From: Geodermatophilus aquaeductus | Lineage (GTDB): Bacteria; Actinomycetota; Actinomycetes; Mycobacteriales; Geodermatophilaceae | Assembly: GCF_900182545.1 (NCBI RefSeq) | Contig: NZ_FXTJ01000002.1 | Coordinates: 496,001 to 560,000 of the forward strand | DNA length: 64,000 nt | Reading direction: 5' to 3' | In this document: piece after piece, positions 7,941 to 16,822 of the stretch | Position numbering within the stretch: the first letter of the stretch is position 1 | How the letters are laid out: the number at the start of each line of letters is the position of its first letter | Made by a program: the position numbers and the translations under genes | The notes under the pieces: model-generated | What the model was told of the DNA's origin: nothing | Database searches by the model: none | What the model saw: the letters and a program-made list of their open reading frames with translations, nothing else

Positions 7941-10069
7941 GGCAGGACAGCCTCGCCTGGTACGTGCACCGGCTGCGCGCCATGGAGCCCGCCGAGGTCC
8001 TCTGGCGCGGCGGCCGGCTGGCGCGTGACCTGGGACTGGTCCCCCGGCGCAGGCCCGCGCGGCTCCCCGCCGCCGGGTGCGGGCAGCGGCACTTCGCTCT
8101 GCTGGACCCCGTGGCCGTGCGTGCGGCAGCGGAGGAACACCCGGACGCCGCGGCCGAGGTGCTGATGGCCGCTCGGGAGGCCCTCGAGCACCGGTTCCGC
8201 TTCTTCGGCAACCCGCCGGCACCGCTGGGCCCGGAGATCGACTGGCACCACGAGCCGCTCACCGGCCACCGGTGGCCGGCCGTGCCGTCGCGACGCATCG
8301 ACTACCGCTTCGGCGACCAGGATCCCAAGTGGATCTGGGAGCTCAACCGGCTCCAGCACCTGCCCGTGCTGGTCGAGGCCTGGATGATCACCGGCGAGAC
8401 CCGGTTCGTGGAGTGTGCGGCGCAGCACCTGCGCTCGTGGCTCGGGCACAACCCGCCCGGCCACGGCATCGCCTGGCTGGGCGGGTTCGAGGCCGGTGTC
8501 CGGGCGATGTCGGTCTCCGTCACCCTCCGGGCGCTGCGGTGCTGGGAGGGACTGGACCCCGGGCTCGAGTCCCGCGTCCTGGGTCTGCTCGCCCGGTCGG
8601 CCGAGAAGTGCTGGGCCGAGCGCTCCCTGTTCAGCTCGGCCAACAACCACCTGGTCGGCGAGATGGGCGGGGTCGCGGTGTCCTCGATCCTGTTCCCCGA
8701 GCTGCCCCGGTCCCGCCGGGACGAGGAGCGCGCACTGGCGGTCCTCGCCCGCGAGGCGGACCGGCAGATCCTGCCCGACGGCGCCGGGGTCGAACGGTCG
8801 TTGCGGTACCACCTGTTCACCGCGGACGTGTTCCTCCTCGTCGTCGCGGCCCTGGTCGACCGCGGTGACCCGCCTCCCGACGCGCTGGTCGGCGCCCTGC
8901 GGCGCAGCGCGGCCTACCTCGGGTCGCTGGTCCACCCCGGCGAGTCGACGCCGTGGTACGGCGACGACGACGAGAGCTTCGCCCTGCGCCTGCAGGCCGA
9001 GCGGACGAGGAGCGTCCAGGCGCACCTGTCCGCTCTCGACGCGGTGATGGGGTGGCCGCGCCGGCCGGCGGGCGACGACTTCGCCGCGGCCGTGCTGCGG
9101 GGAGGACTGGGCGGCCGGACCGCGCTCGCCACGGAGCCGCCGCCGCCGGCGAGGGACCTGGTCGCGCCGGACGGTGGGCTGGTGGTGCTGCGCAGCCGCA
9201 CGGGACGCCGCCTCCTCGTCGACGTGGGACCGCTGGGACAGGCCCCGATCGCGGCCCACGGCCACGCGGACGCGCTCTCGGTGACCCTCGACCTGCACGG
9301 GGTCGCCGTCGTCGTGGACCCGGGCACCGGGAGCTACTACCGGCACCGCGACTGGCGGGAGGCCCACCGGGCGACGCGGGCGCACGCGACGGTGGAGGTC
9401 GACGACCTGAGCCAGAGCGTCCCCGGCGGCCTGTTCCTGTGGACACGTGGCGCGGACGTCCGCCGGCGCCACGTGGACGTCGCACGTGGGCTCGTGGACG
9501 CCGAGCACGACGGGTACACGCGGCTGCCCGACCCGGTGCTGCACCGGCGCTGGGTGGTCGCGCCACCCGACGAGGAGGGCTGCCTGGTCGTCGACCTCTG
9601 CGCCGCGCGGGGCGAGCACCGGTACCGGGTGGGGTGGCCGTTGAGCAGCGACGCCGGCGTCGAGCGGCTTCCCGACGGCCACCTCGTCACCGTCGGAGGG
9701 CACCCGGTGCGCTTCACCTACGGGGCCTCCGTGCCGGTCGAGGTGTTCGCGAGCCGGGGGGACGACGAGGCGCAGCTCGGCTGGACCTCCCCGCACCTGG
9801 AGGAGCGCGTGCCGGCCTGGCACATCGGGACGGTGCAGCGTGCCCGGGGGCCGTGGGCGCACGTCACGTCCATCCGGTCCGTGACCGGCCCGGAGACCCC
9901 GCCGGCACCGGTCGAGGTCACCGTCTCCGAGGACCGCCTCGTGGTGCGCGAGGGAGCGGGCGGGGACGTCCGCACGCTGGTGATCGGTCTCGCGGGAGCC
10001 GGGGACGTGACCGTCGTCGACGGAGCAGGAGGGCGGCGACCCCCGGTCGTCACCCCGGCCGTGACGTGA
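7937..10069 (+). CDS. Heparinase II/III family protein (predicted polysaccharide lyase)
   Basis: Heparinase II/III-type enzymes cleave uronic-acid-containing polysaccharides by beta-elimination. In actinobacterial EPS clusters they are presumed to trim or edit the polymer. This 710-aa protein has an N-terminal alpha/alpha-toroid: WLGGFEAGVRAMS, then SSANNHLVGEMGG near residue 235, the usual Asn/His-bearing catalytic stretch. The beta-sandwich part starts near residue 440 with AAHGHADALSV and DPGTGSYY, followed by the RATRAHATVEVD stretch typical of the C-terminal domain. No signal peptide is visible (MRQDSLAWYVHRL), so it appears cytoplasmic or exported another way. Its ATG overlaps the preceding stop as ATGA. 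The exact substrate is unknown; the AlgD-like enzyme in the same locus points to a uronate polymer. Confidence 0.83.
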   Translation: MRQDSLAWYVHRLRAMEPAEVLWRGGRLARDLGLVPRRRPARLPAAGCGQRHFALLDPVAVRAAAEEHPDAAAEVLMAAREALEHRFRFFGNPPAPLGPEIDWHHEPLTGHRWPAVPSRRIDYRFGDQDPKWIWELNRLQHLPVLVEAWMITGETRFVECAAQHLRSWLGHNPPGHGIAWLGGFEAGVRAMSVSVTLRALRCWEGLDPGLESRVLGLLARSAEKCWAERSLFSSANNHLVGEMGGVAVSSILFPELPRSRRDEERALAVLAREADRQILPDGAGVERSLRYHLFTADVFLLVVAALVDRGDPPPDALVGALRRSAAYLGSLVHPGESTPWYGDDDESFALRLQAERTRSVQAHLSALDAVMGWPRRPAGDDFAAAVLRGGLGGRTALATEPPPPARDLVAPDGGLVVLRSRTGRRLLVDVGPLGQAPIAAHGHADALSVTLDLHGVAVVVDPGTGSYYRHRDWREAHRATRAHATVEVDDLSQSVPGGLFLWTRGADVRRRHVDVARGLVDAEHDGYTRLPDPVLHRRWVVAPPDEEGCLVVDLCAARGEHRYRVGWPLSSDAGVERLPDGHLVTVGGHPVRFTYGASVPVEVFASRGDDEAQLGWTSPHLEERVPAWHIGTVQRARGPWAHVTSIRSVTGPETPPAPVEVTVSEDRLVVREGAGGDVRTLVIGLAGAGDVTVVDGAGGRRPPVVTPAVT

Positions 10070-10091
10070 GCCAGGAGGACGGGAGACGCCG

Positions 10092-11978
10092 GTGTGCGGC
10101 ATCTGTGGCGTGATCGGGACGGGCGGGGTGCCGTCGCCCGCCGACGAGGCGGCCGTCCTGCGGATGAGCTCCGCGATGGTGCACCGGGGGCCGGACGACC
10201 ACGGCGAGTTCCGGGCGCCGGGCGTGCTGCTGGGGGCGCGGCGGCTGAGCATCATCGACGTCGACGGGGGGCACCAGCCCTTCACCGACGACAGCGGACG
10301 CGTCACCGCGGTCCAGAACGGGGAGATCTACAACCACGACGAGCTCCGGCACCAGCTCGAGGGAGTCGGCCACCGCTTCACGAGCCGCTGCGACACGGAG
10401 GTGATCCCGCACCTCTACCGCCGCCACGGCCTGGACTTCGCCCACCGGCTGCGGGGCATGTTCGCCATCGCGCTGTGGGACGACGACCACGACCGCGCGG
10501 TGCTGGTGCGTGACCGCATGGGCATCAAGCCGCTGTACTACGCCCGCGTCGCCGACCGTCTCGTGTTCGCGTCGGAGCTGAAGTGCATCGTCTCGAGCGG
10601 GCTGGCTCCCCTGGACCTGGACTTCGAGGCGATCAGCGCGTACCTGGAGCTCGGGTTCTTCCCGGGAGCCCGGACACCGTTCGCGAACGTCTCGAAGCTG
10701 CCCGCCGGTCACCGGCTCGTCGTCGAGGGCGGACGGCACCGGGTCGAGCAGTGGTGGGAGTACCCGCTGCCCTCCCCCGGCCCGACCGGCCCGGGGGTGC
10801 GCCACTACGCCGAAGGGCTGCTGGAGGAGCTGGACGAGGCGGTCAGGCTCCGGCTGATGAGCGACGTGCCGTTCGGGGCGATGTTGAGCGGAGGCCTGGA
10901 CTCCAGCCTGGTGGTGGCGCTGATGGCCCCGCGGCTCGCGGATCCGGTCAAGACGTTCTCCGTGGGCTTCACGGAGGACCACGACGGGAACGAGCTCCCG
11001 GTCGCACGTCGCGTCGCCGAGATGTTCGGGTGCGACCACCACGAGGTCGAGATGTCCATGACCACCGACACCCCGGACTTCCCGGCTCTGGCATGGCACC
11101 TGGACGAGCCGGTGGCCGACCTCTCGGCGCTGGGCTTCTTCGCGCTGTGCGGCATCGCCTCGAAGGAGGTGACGATGGCCCTGTCGGGGCAGGGGGCCGA
11201 CGAGCTCCTGGGCGGGTACCGCAAGCACCGCATGGCGGCGTTCACCGACCGCAGCAGAGTGCTCCCGCGACTCGGCGGGCTCGTGGGCGGGCGGGTGGCG
11301 GGCGCGCTGCCCGACACGTGGGGTCGGGTCGTGCAGAGCCTGGCCGCCGGCGACCCCGGGTCCCGGGTCCTGGCCATGAGTGCGCTGCCCACCTTCGGAC
11401 GTGAGGCGCTGACGGGAGGACTCGCCGCGGTGCCACCCGGCGCCGCCCGCCGCGCCGTGGAGACCCACGCATCCCGCCTCCCGAGGACGGTGGGGGCGCT
11501 GCCGGCGACGCTGTACCTGGATGCCCAGCTGGCCCTCGTCGACAGCATGCTGCACTACTTCGACCGCATGTCGATGGCGCACTCACTGGAGGTCCGGGTC
11601 CCGTTCCTCGACCACAGGGTCGTCGAGTACTGCGCGACGATCCCGGCCCGGTTCAAGGTCCACGGCTCGGTCACGAAGTACGCGCTGAAGGTGGCCGCCG
11701 AGGGCCTCCTCCCCCCGGACGTCATCCACCGGAGGAAGGTCGGCTTCTTCCGGCAGGCCACGGGCCGCTGGTTCGCGTCACAGGTCGGAGGTGTCCTCGA
11801 GGAGGTCCTCCTCGACCCCGGGGCGCGCTACACCCGGTTCCTGGACCGGTCCGCCGTGCAGGGGGCCCTGCGCGCTGCCCAGGCGTCGGGAGAGGAGTCC
11901 GCGCAGCGCGGCCTCATCGCCCTGCTGGTCCTGGAACTGTGGCTCTCCCAGTGCCTCCCTCGCGCGTCCGCGACCTGA
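10092..11978 (+). CDS. asnB: Asparagine synthetase-like glutamine amidotransferase
   Basis: A two-domain enzyme of 628 aa, close to usual AsnB length. The second residue is the catalytic cysteine of the class II glutaminase (start VCGICGV), with VQNGEIYNH following. The C-terminal ATP-pyrophosphatase domain has the PP-loop SGGLDSS near residue 266 and ALSGQGADELLGGY. Classical AsnB makes asparagine. In surface-polysaccharide loci, paralogues are thought to amidate uronic acids or other carboxylates, which would fit the AlgD-like dehydrogenase here. The GTG start lies about 10 nt after AGGAGG-like sequence and 22 nt after the heparinase-family gene, in the same unit. Which role applies is undecided. 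Confidence 0.9.
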   Translation: MCGICGVIGTGGVPSPADEAAVLRMSSAMVHRGPDDHGEFRAPGVLLGARRLSIIDVDGGHQPFTDDSGRVTAVQNGEIYNHDELRHQLEGVGHRFTSRCDTEVIPHLYRRHGLDFAHRLRGMFAIALWDDDHDRAVLVRDRMGIKPLYYARVADRLVFASELKCIVSSGLAPLDLDFEAISAYLELGFFPGARTPFANVSKLPAGHRLVVEGGRHRVEQWWEYPLPSPGPTGPGVRHYAEGLLEELDEAVRLRLMSDVPFGAMLSGGLDSSLVVALMAPRLADPVKTFSVGFTEDHDGNELPVARRVAEMFGCDHHEVEMSMTTDTPDFPALAWHLDEPVADLSALGFFALCGIASKEVTMALSGQGADELLGGYRKHRMAAFTDRSRVLPRLGGLVGGRVAGALPDTWGRVVQSLAAGDPGSRVLAMSALPTFGREALTGGLAAVPPGAARRAVETHASRLPRTVGALPATLYLDAQLALVDSMLHYFDRMSMAHSLEVRVPFLDHRVVEYCATIPARFKVHGSVTKYALKVAAEGLLPPDVIHRRKVGFFRQATGRWFASQVGGVLEEVLLDPGARYTRFLDRSAVQGALRAAQASGEESAQRGLIALLVLELWLSQCLPRASAT

Positions 11979-12126
11979 TCCCGTGCGGGGAACGGGAGCC
12001 TTGTCCCGCGCGCGGCGTCTCTGCCATGCTCCGCGGGCGTCAGACGACCCCCGGTCGCTGCGCCGGAGCAGGCGAGGGTCCGTCGTCGCTCCTCACAGAC
12101 CGGGCAGCGATCCTCGGGAGGCGCCA

Positions 12127-12885
12127 GTGCCGGCCGCTGACGTCGACGCCCTGTCCACCGCTCCCGTCGGTGACCGCGTCCTCAACCTCGCCGTCCTGGA
12201 GACGCTGGGCGTCGACCTGCCCCGGACCGCCCGGGTCCTCGACTTCGGCTGTGGCGCCGGCCGGACCGTGCGGGCCCTGGTGGCCGCGGGGTACGTCAAC
12301 GCGTGCGGCTACGACGTCGGGGACGGCCGCACCCTCCTGAGCGCCGATCGGGACCGCATCACGACGGGCACGCTGCTGGACCTGCGGCTGCCCTACCCGG
12401 ACGACACGTTCGACTTCGTCGTCTCCGACCAGGTCTTCGAGCACGTCCAGGACCAGGTCCGGGTCTTCGGGGAGCTGTTCCGCATCACCAGGCCGGGCGG
12501 ACACGCGCTGCACGTCATCCCGGCCCGCTACGCCCCGGTCGAGGGACACATCCACGTCCCGTTCGGCGGGGTGTTCCAGCACCGGTGGTGGTACAAGCTG
12601 TGGGCCCTGGCCGGGATCCGCAACGAGTACCAGCAGGGGCTCTCGGCCGACGAGACGGCCGATCACAACGCCTTCTTCGTCACCGACGCCACCCGGTACG
12701 TACCGACCTCCTGCTACCGCGTGATGTGGGAGGAGATCGGCTTCGAGTACCGGTTCGCGGAGCAGGAGTTCTTCGACGGCCACGTGCGTCCGTCGATGCG
12801 CGCGATCGGGCGGCTGGGCCGCCCGGCGACCTGGCTCTACCGGACCTTCCGCTCGCGGGTCGTCTACCTGCGCAAGCCGGGCTGA
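12127..12885 (+). CDS. Class I SAM-dependent methyltransferase
   Basis: A 252-aa soluble methyltransferase. The SAM-binding motif I is VLDFGCGAGRTVRAL near residue 37. Motif II-III equivalents are YDVGDGR and FDFVVSDQVFEHV, followed by ELFRITRPGGHALHV, the usual motif preceding the 'PGG' turn. The substrate is probably a sugar or the growing saccharide, judged only from location. GGAGG lies 5 nt before the GTG at 12127. The gene is separated from asnB by 148 nt and may have its own promoter. Its 3' end overlaps the 3' end of the converging glycosyltransferase gene by 22 nt, so the two mRNAs are complementary at their ends. Confidence 0.85.
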   Translation: MPAADVDALSTAPVGDRVLNLAVLETLGVDLPRTARVLDFGCGAGRTVRALVAAGYVNACGYDVGDGRTLLSADRDRITTGTLLDLRLPYPDDTFDFVVSDQVFEHVQDQVRVFGELFRITRPGGHALHVIPARYAPVEGHIHVPFGGVFQHRWWYKLWALAGIRNEYQQGLSADETADHNAFFVTDATRYVPTSCYRVMWEEIGFEYRFAEQEFFDGHVRPSMRAIGRLGRPATWLYRTFRSRVVYLRKPG

Positions 12886-15245
12886 GCGGCCGCGTCGGGC
12901 GCCACGGACCACCGGCGCCGGGAACGGCGCACCGGGCGGCCGTCCGGCAGCCGGGCGCTCCCGGCTCCGGCCAGCTCCAGCAGCAGCCGCTCGTACCCGC
13001 GCGCCGTGTCCTCGAGCCGGTACCGCTCCTCGACCCGTGCCCGGGCGGCCGTCGCCATCCGCGCACGCCGCCCGGGGTCCTCCGCCAGTCCGGACAACCG
13101 CTCCGCCAGCGCCTCGGCGTCCCCCACCGGCACGAGGTGGCCGTGCTCTCCGTCGACGACCATGTCGCGCAGCGCCCCGCAGTCGGTCGCCACCACGGGG
13201 ATCCCCGACGCCATCGCCTCGATGACGGCCATGGGGACGCCCTCGTGGACCGATGACAGGCAGAACACGTCGAAGGCCGGGAGCAGGGCGCCGACGTCGC
13301 GCCGGACACCGGTGAAGTGCACGCTCCCGTCGAGTCCGAGGTCCGTCGCGAGTCGCCGGAGCTCCTGCTCGCGCTCGCCGCCGCCCACGACGACCAGGTG
13401 CGCCGCAGGTCGCGACCTCCGCAGGACGGCGAAGGCCTCGAGGAGCACGTGGTGGGCCTTCTGCGGGCTCAGCCGGGCGACGATCCCGGCCACGAAGGCG
13501 TCGGCGGGAAGGCCCAGCAGGGACCGCGCCGCTGCCCGGGCCGCTCCGTCGGGGAGCGGTCCCACCCGCACCCCGTTGGGGACCACCACCTCCCGTGTCC
13601 GGCTCCACGGACGACGGCCGACCCCCTCCTCCCGGTGCAGGTACTCGCCCTGGCTGGGAGCCAGCAGGACCAGCGCATCGGTCTCCCACAGCGTCGCGAC
13701 GGCCCACCGGGGCAGACACCGCCTGCCGACCCTCGTCAGGTCCATGTCGTGCGCCGCCACCAGGGTCGTCGGGACGCGGGCCGACCGGGCCGCCAGCCGG
13801 CCCAGGGCGAGTGACGCGCGGTGGTGGTGGGGGACGAGCACGGCATCGACCCTCCTGCGGCGCAGGACCCCGACCAGACGAGGCAGGGTCCGGAGGTCGA
13901 ACTTCCCGCTGCGGTCGAGCACGTCGACCGGGAACCCCGCCGCCCGGTACTCCTCCGCCAGCGGTCCCGGGGTGCGCAGACAGACCAGGCTCGGCTCCAC
14001 GACCGCGGGGTCGAAGGTCCGGAAGACGTCGAGCATGAGCAGTTCCACCCCACCCACCGCCGTCTCGTCCAGCACCATGGTCAGTCGCAGCGGCCGCCGG
14101 ACCCCGGCGGCCGTCCGCGCTGGGGCCGCGACGTCCAGGAGCTGCTGTTGCGCCTCCTGGACGCTGCGCTCGAGGGTGAACTCCGCCTCCACGCGGGCCC
14201 GCGCCGCGGCTCCGAGCGCGAGGCGCTGCTGCTCCGACCCCAGCAGCGGGACCAGCCGGTCGGCCAGGGCCGCAGGGTCACGCGGGGGCACGAGGTGGCC
14301 GGTGACCCCGTCCTCGATCATCTCGGGGATCCCGCCGACGGCGGTGCAGACGGCGGGACGCGCCGCGGCCATCGCCTCGAGGAGCGCCATCGGGAAGCAC
14401 TCGATGGTGAACGAGCACAGCACGAAGACGTCGATCGCCCGGAGCACGGCGCCGACGTCGTCGCGCGCTCCCGTGAAGACCACCCGGTCGGCGATGCCGA
14501 GCTCCCGCGCCAGCGCCTCGAGCGCCGGGCGTCGGTCACCCTCCCCGACGACCAGGAAGCGCGCCCGGACGTCGGCTGCGGCGACGAGCGCGGCCGCGCG
14601 CAGGAACGTCTCGTGGTCCTTCTCCGGGCGGAGGGCGGCCACGATGCCCACGACGAGGTCGTCCTCCTGCAGACCCAGTCCCGGCCTGGTCGCCGGGTCC
14701 GCCACGCCGTCGAAGCGGGACGGGTCCACGCCGTTGTGGATGATCCGCACCTTGCGCCGCGGTAGGCCGAGGTGCTCGACCATGTACGGGACCTGCGCGT
14801 GCGCGACCCCGAAGTAGGCGTGGGTGACGGGGTCGAGCAGGACGTCGACCAGTCGTCTGAGCGCACCGCGTGGTTCGAGGTCGCCGCAGTTGTGCACCCA
14901 GACGACCACGCGGGGGACGCGCGCCAGGACGGCGGCGAGCCGGCCGAGCGTCTCGGCGCTGTATCCCCGCAGGACCACCACGTCCGGGGCGGTCTCCCGC
15001 AGGACGCGGACGAGGTCCCGGAGGCAGGCCGGCGCCTCCCGCTTGGCGCGGTGCAGGGCGACGGCCGGCACACCGCTGTCCGCCAGGGCCGGGAAGAGCT
15101 CCCCCTCGCGGCCCAGACAGACGACGGAGGGATCGAACCGCCGCCGGTCCAGCCGGCTCACCAGGGTCGTGACGTGCCGTTCGGCACCACCGATGCCGAG
15201 GTCGGGGACGACGAAGGCGACCCGGAGCCGACGGGGGGCGCTCAT
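12864..15245 (-). CDS. Tandem GT4-GT4 fusion glycosyltransferase
   Basis: One 793-aa polypeptide carries two complete GT-B units. The first (about residues 1-390) opens RVAFVVPDLGIGGAERHVT, has VVGIVAALRPEKDHETFL and the E-x7-E element in TIECFPMALLEAM near residue 281. The second (about 405-780) restarts with LTMVLDETAVGGVELLML, has GIVARLSPQKAHHVLLEAF and E-x7-E in HEGVPMAVIEAMASG near residue 669. Both halves look catalytically intact. A fused pair probably adds two sugars in succession in the cytoplasm. The ATG overlaps the Wzy gene's stop as ATGA. The reading frame is continuous through the join, with no sign of a frameshift. A C-terminal basic tail (RRSRRRW) could aid membrane contact. 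Confidence 0.87.
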   Translation of the reverse strand: MSAPRRLRVAFVVPDLGIGGAERHVTTLVSRLDRRRFDPSVVCLGREGELFPALADSGVPAVALHRAKREAPACLRDLVRVLRETAPDVVVLRGYSAETLGRLAAVLARVPRVVVWVHNCGDLEPRGALRRLVDVLLDPVTHAYFGVAHAQVPYMVEHLGLPRRKVRIIHNGVDPSRFDGVADPATRPGLGLQEDDLVVGIVAALRPEKDHETFLRAAALVAAADVRARFLVVGEGDRRPALEALARELGIADRVVFTGARDDVGAVLRAIDVFVLCSFTIECFPMALLEAMAAARPAVCTAVGGIPEMIEDGVTGHLVPPRDPAALADRLVPLLGSEQQRLALGAAARARVEAEFTLERSVQEAQQQLLDVAAPARTAAGVRRPLRLTMVLDETAVGGVELLMLDVFRTFDPAVVEPSLVCLRTPGPLAEEYRAAGFPVDVLDRSGKFDLRTLPRLVGVLRRRRVDAVLVPHHHRASLALGRLAARSARVPTTLVAAHDMDLTRVGRRCLPRWAVATLWETDALVLLAPSQGEYLHREEGVGRRPWSRTREVVVPNGVRVGPLPDGAARAAARSLLGLPADAFVAGIVARLSPQKAHHVLLEAFAVLRRSRPAAHLVVVGGGEREQELRRLATDLGLDGSVHFTGVRRDVGALLPAFDVFCLSSVHEGVPMAVIEAMASGIPVVATDCGALRDMVVDGEHGHLVPVGDAEALAERLSGLAEDPGRRARMATAARARVEERYRLEDTARGYERLLLELAGAGSARLPDGRPVRRSRRRWSVAPDAAAQPGLRR

Positions 15246-16822
15246 CGTGCGATCCCCTCCGGGAGCGCGTGCGGCTGCCGGGTCTCGACGGTCGCGCGAC
15301 TGCTCCCCGTGGTGCGCTCGACCTCCCGCTGCCATCCGATCGCGGCGCCGGCGAGCAGCATCACGATGATGTTGGGGAAGTCGAAGTACCGCAGGTCGAC
15401 GGTCAGGCCGGTGATCGACTGGGCGACCAGGCAGAGCAGGGCCGTCAGCCCCAGCGCGCGCCCGTACATCCCGTCGGCCGGGAGGCGGCGGGTGGCCTGG
15501 ACGAGCCGCGCGTAGATCATGGCGAGGATCGCCAGCCAGAGGACCAGCCCGACGATGCCGAGCTCCACCAGGATCCCGAGGCTGTCCAGGTGGGAGGCGA
15601 TGCCGAACCCCCGCTCCCAGGGGATCTCCGGCGCCCACGCCTGGTGGTGGAAGGTGTTGACGGCGGGGAACCGGCCGATGCCCCACCCGACGACGGGCTC
15701 GCGCGCGAAGGCCCAGAGCGACGTCGTGATGCTGTTCAGCCGGTCGTAGACCTCGTCCGGGGACGCCACACCACCCGCTGCCCGATCAGCGCTGGTGAAC
15801 GTGGACCAGTTGGTGACCACCGCCACCGCCATGAGGAACCCGGTGACCACGAAGGGGGCGCGGAAGCCCTTGGCCACCACGGCACCGATCGCGACGACCA
15901 GGGCGAAGGACAGCCACGTCACGCGCGTGTGCGTCAGGTAGACCGCATAGGCGCTCGCCGCGGCCACCAGCCCGGCGAGGACCCGCAGGTGGGGCTTCTC
16001 CCTGTCGTGGGAGGCGACGAGCATCGCGACGAGGAACCCCACGATGAGCACCATGCCGTTCACGACCGGCTGGTCGAACACACCGACGGCGCGTTCGACG
16101 TAGCTGGGGTCCTCCCCGATGTACCGGGGCCACACGACCTGCGGAGCGCTGAACTGCAGGACGCTCACCGCCGCCGAGTACGCGGCGGCGGCCAGGATGG
16201 ACCACACCAGCATCCGGAGGGCCCGCTCGGTGACGAACAGCCGGCGTCCCACCAGGAACATGGTCAAGGGCATGACGGTGCCGATGAGCACGAAGCGCAG
16301 CACCGGGAAGGGCTCGGGGTCCTGGGGTGGTCCCGCCGGGTAGGCGTGGGGGACCAGCATCGACACCAGGTTCCAGGCGACGTACAGACCCATCACGCAG
16401 GCGATCGGGTCGAGCGCCACCACGTCGAGCCTGCGCCCCGGGGACCGGGCCCACAGCCACGTGGCCGCGAGGACACCCCCGAACGCGAGGACGAACGGGT
16501 CCACCGGCAGGGTGCCCGACGGGATGGCGAGCCGGAAGAAGGTGGTGACGAGCAGGTACCCGCAGGCCAGCACCGGGTGACGCAGCCCGAGCACCACGGC
16601 CAGCAGGCCCGTGGCACCCAGGAAGAGCAGCGGCCCCAGCTGGCCGGGGGCTCTGGTCACCAGGCCCAGCACGACGATCCCGACCCCTCCGAGCACCGCC
16701 GCCCCGGCTGCCACCTCCGGCCATGCCGAGCGGACGCGGGATCGCGGCGCCCTCCCGGGCCGGTTCACCGCGGCCAACGCACCCTCGTCGGGGTGGTGGT
16801 CATTCCCGGCCCAGCGGGGCAC
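15242..16822 (-). CDS. Wzy/O-antigen ligase-like polymerase (first EPS locus)
   Basis: A polytopic membrane protein of about 526 aa with 11-12 hydrophobic helices and one large periplasm-side loop between about residues 300 and 400. That loop includes VVGWGIGRFPAVNTFHHQ, resembling the Wzy_C (PF04932) region in which conserved G..G and H residues contact the glycan. It would polymerise flipped repeat units or ligate them to an acceptor. The GTG at 16822 gives a 23-nt overlap with the Wzz-like gene upstream but has a poor ribosome-binding site. Downstream in-frame TTG at 16777 or GTG at 16768 are alternatives. Its stop overlaps the next gene's ATG. Confidence 0.82.
   Translation of the reverse strand: MPRWAGNDHHPDEGALAAVNRPGRAPRSRVRSAWPEVAAGAAVLGGVGIVVLGLVTRAPGQLGPLLFLGATGLLAVVLGLRHPVLACGYLLVTTFFRLAIPSGTLPVDPFVLAFGGVLAATWLWARSPGRRLDVVALDPIACVMGLYVAWNLVSMLVPHAYPAGPPQDPEPFPVLRFVLIGTVMPLTMFLVGRRLFVTERALRMLVWSILAAAAYSAAVSVLQFSAPQVVWPRYIGEDPSYVERAVGVFDQPVVNGMVLIVGFLVAMLVASHDREKPHLRVLAGLVAAASAYAVYLTHTRVTWLSFALVVAIGAVVAKGFRAPFVVTGFLMAVAVVTNWSTFTSADRAAGGVASPDEVYDRLNSITTSLWAFAREPVVGWGIGRFPAVNTFHHQAWAPEIPWERGFGIASHLDSLGILVELGIVGLVLWLAILAMIYARLVQATRRLPADGMYGRALGLTALLCLVAQSITGLTVDLRYFDFPNIIVMLLAGAAIGWQREVERTTGSSRATVETRQPHALPEGIAR

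Noticed and set aside
12864..15686. 940-residue protein extending upstream of the GT4-GT4 fusion
   Set aside because: The extra N-terminus overlaps the Wzy gene in another frame and has no conserved content; the ATG at 15245 coincides with the Wzy stop and the start of the first GT4 strand.
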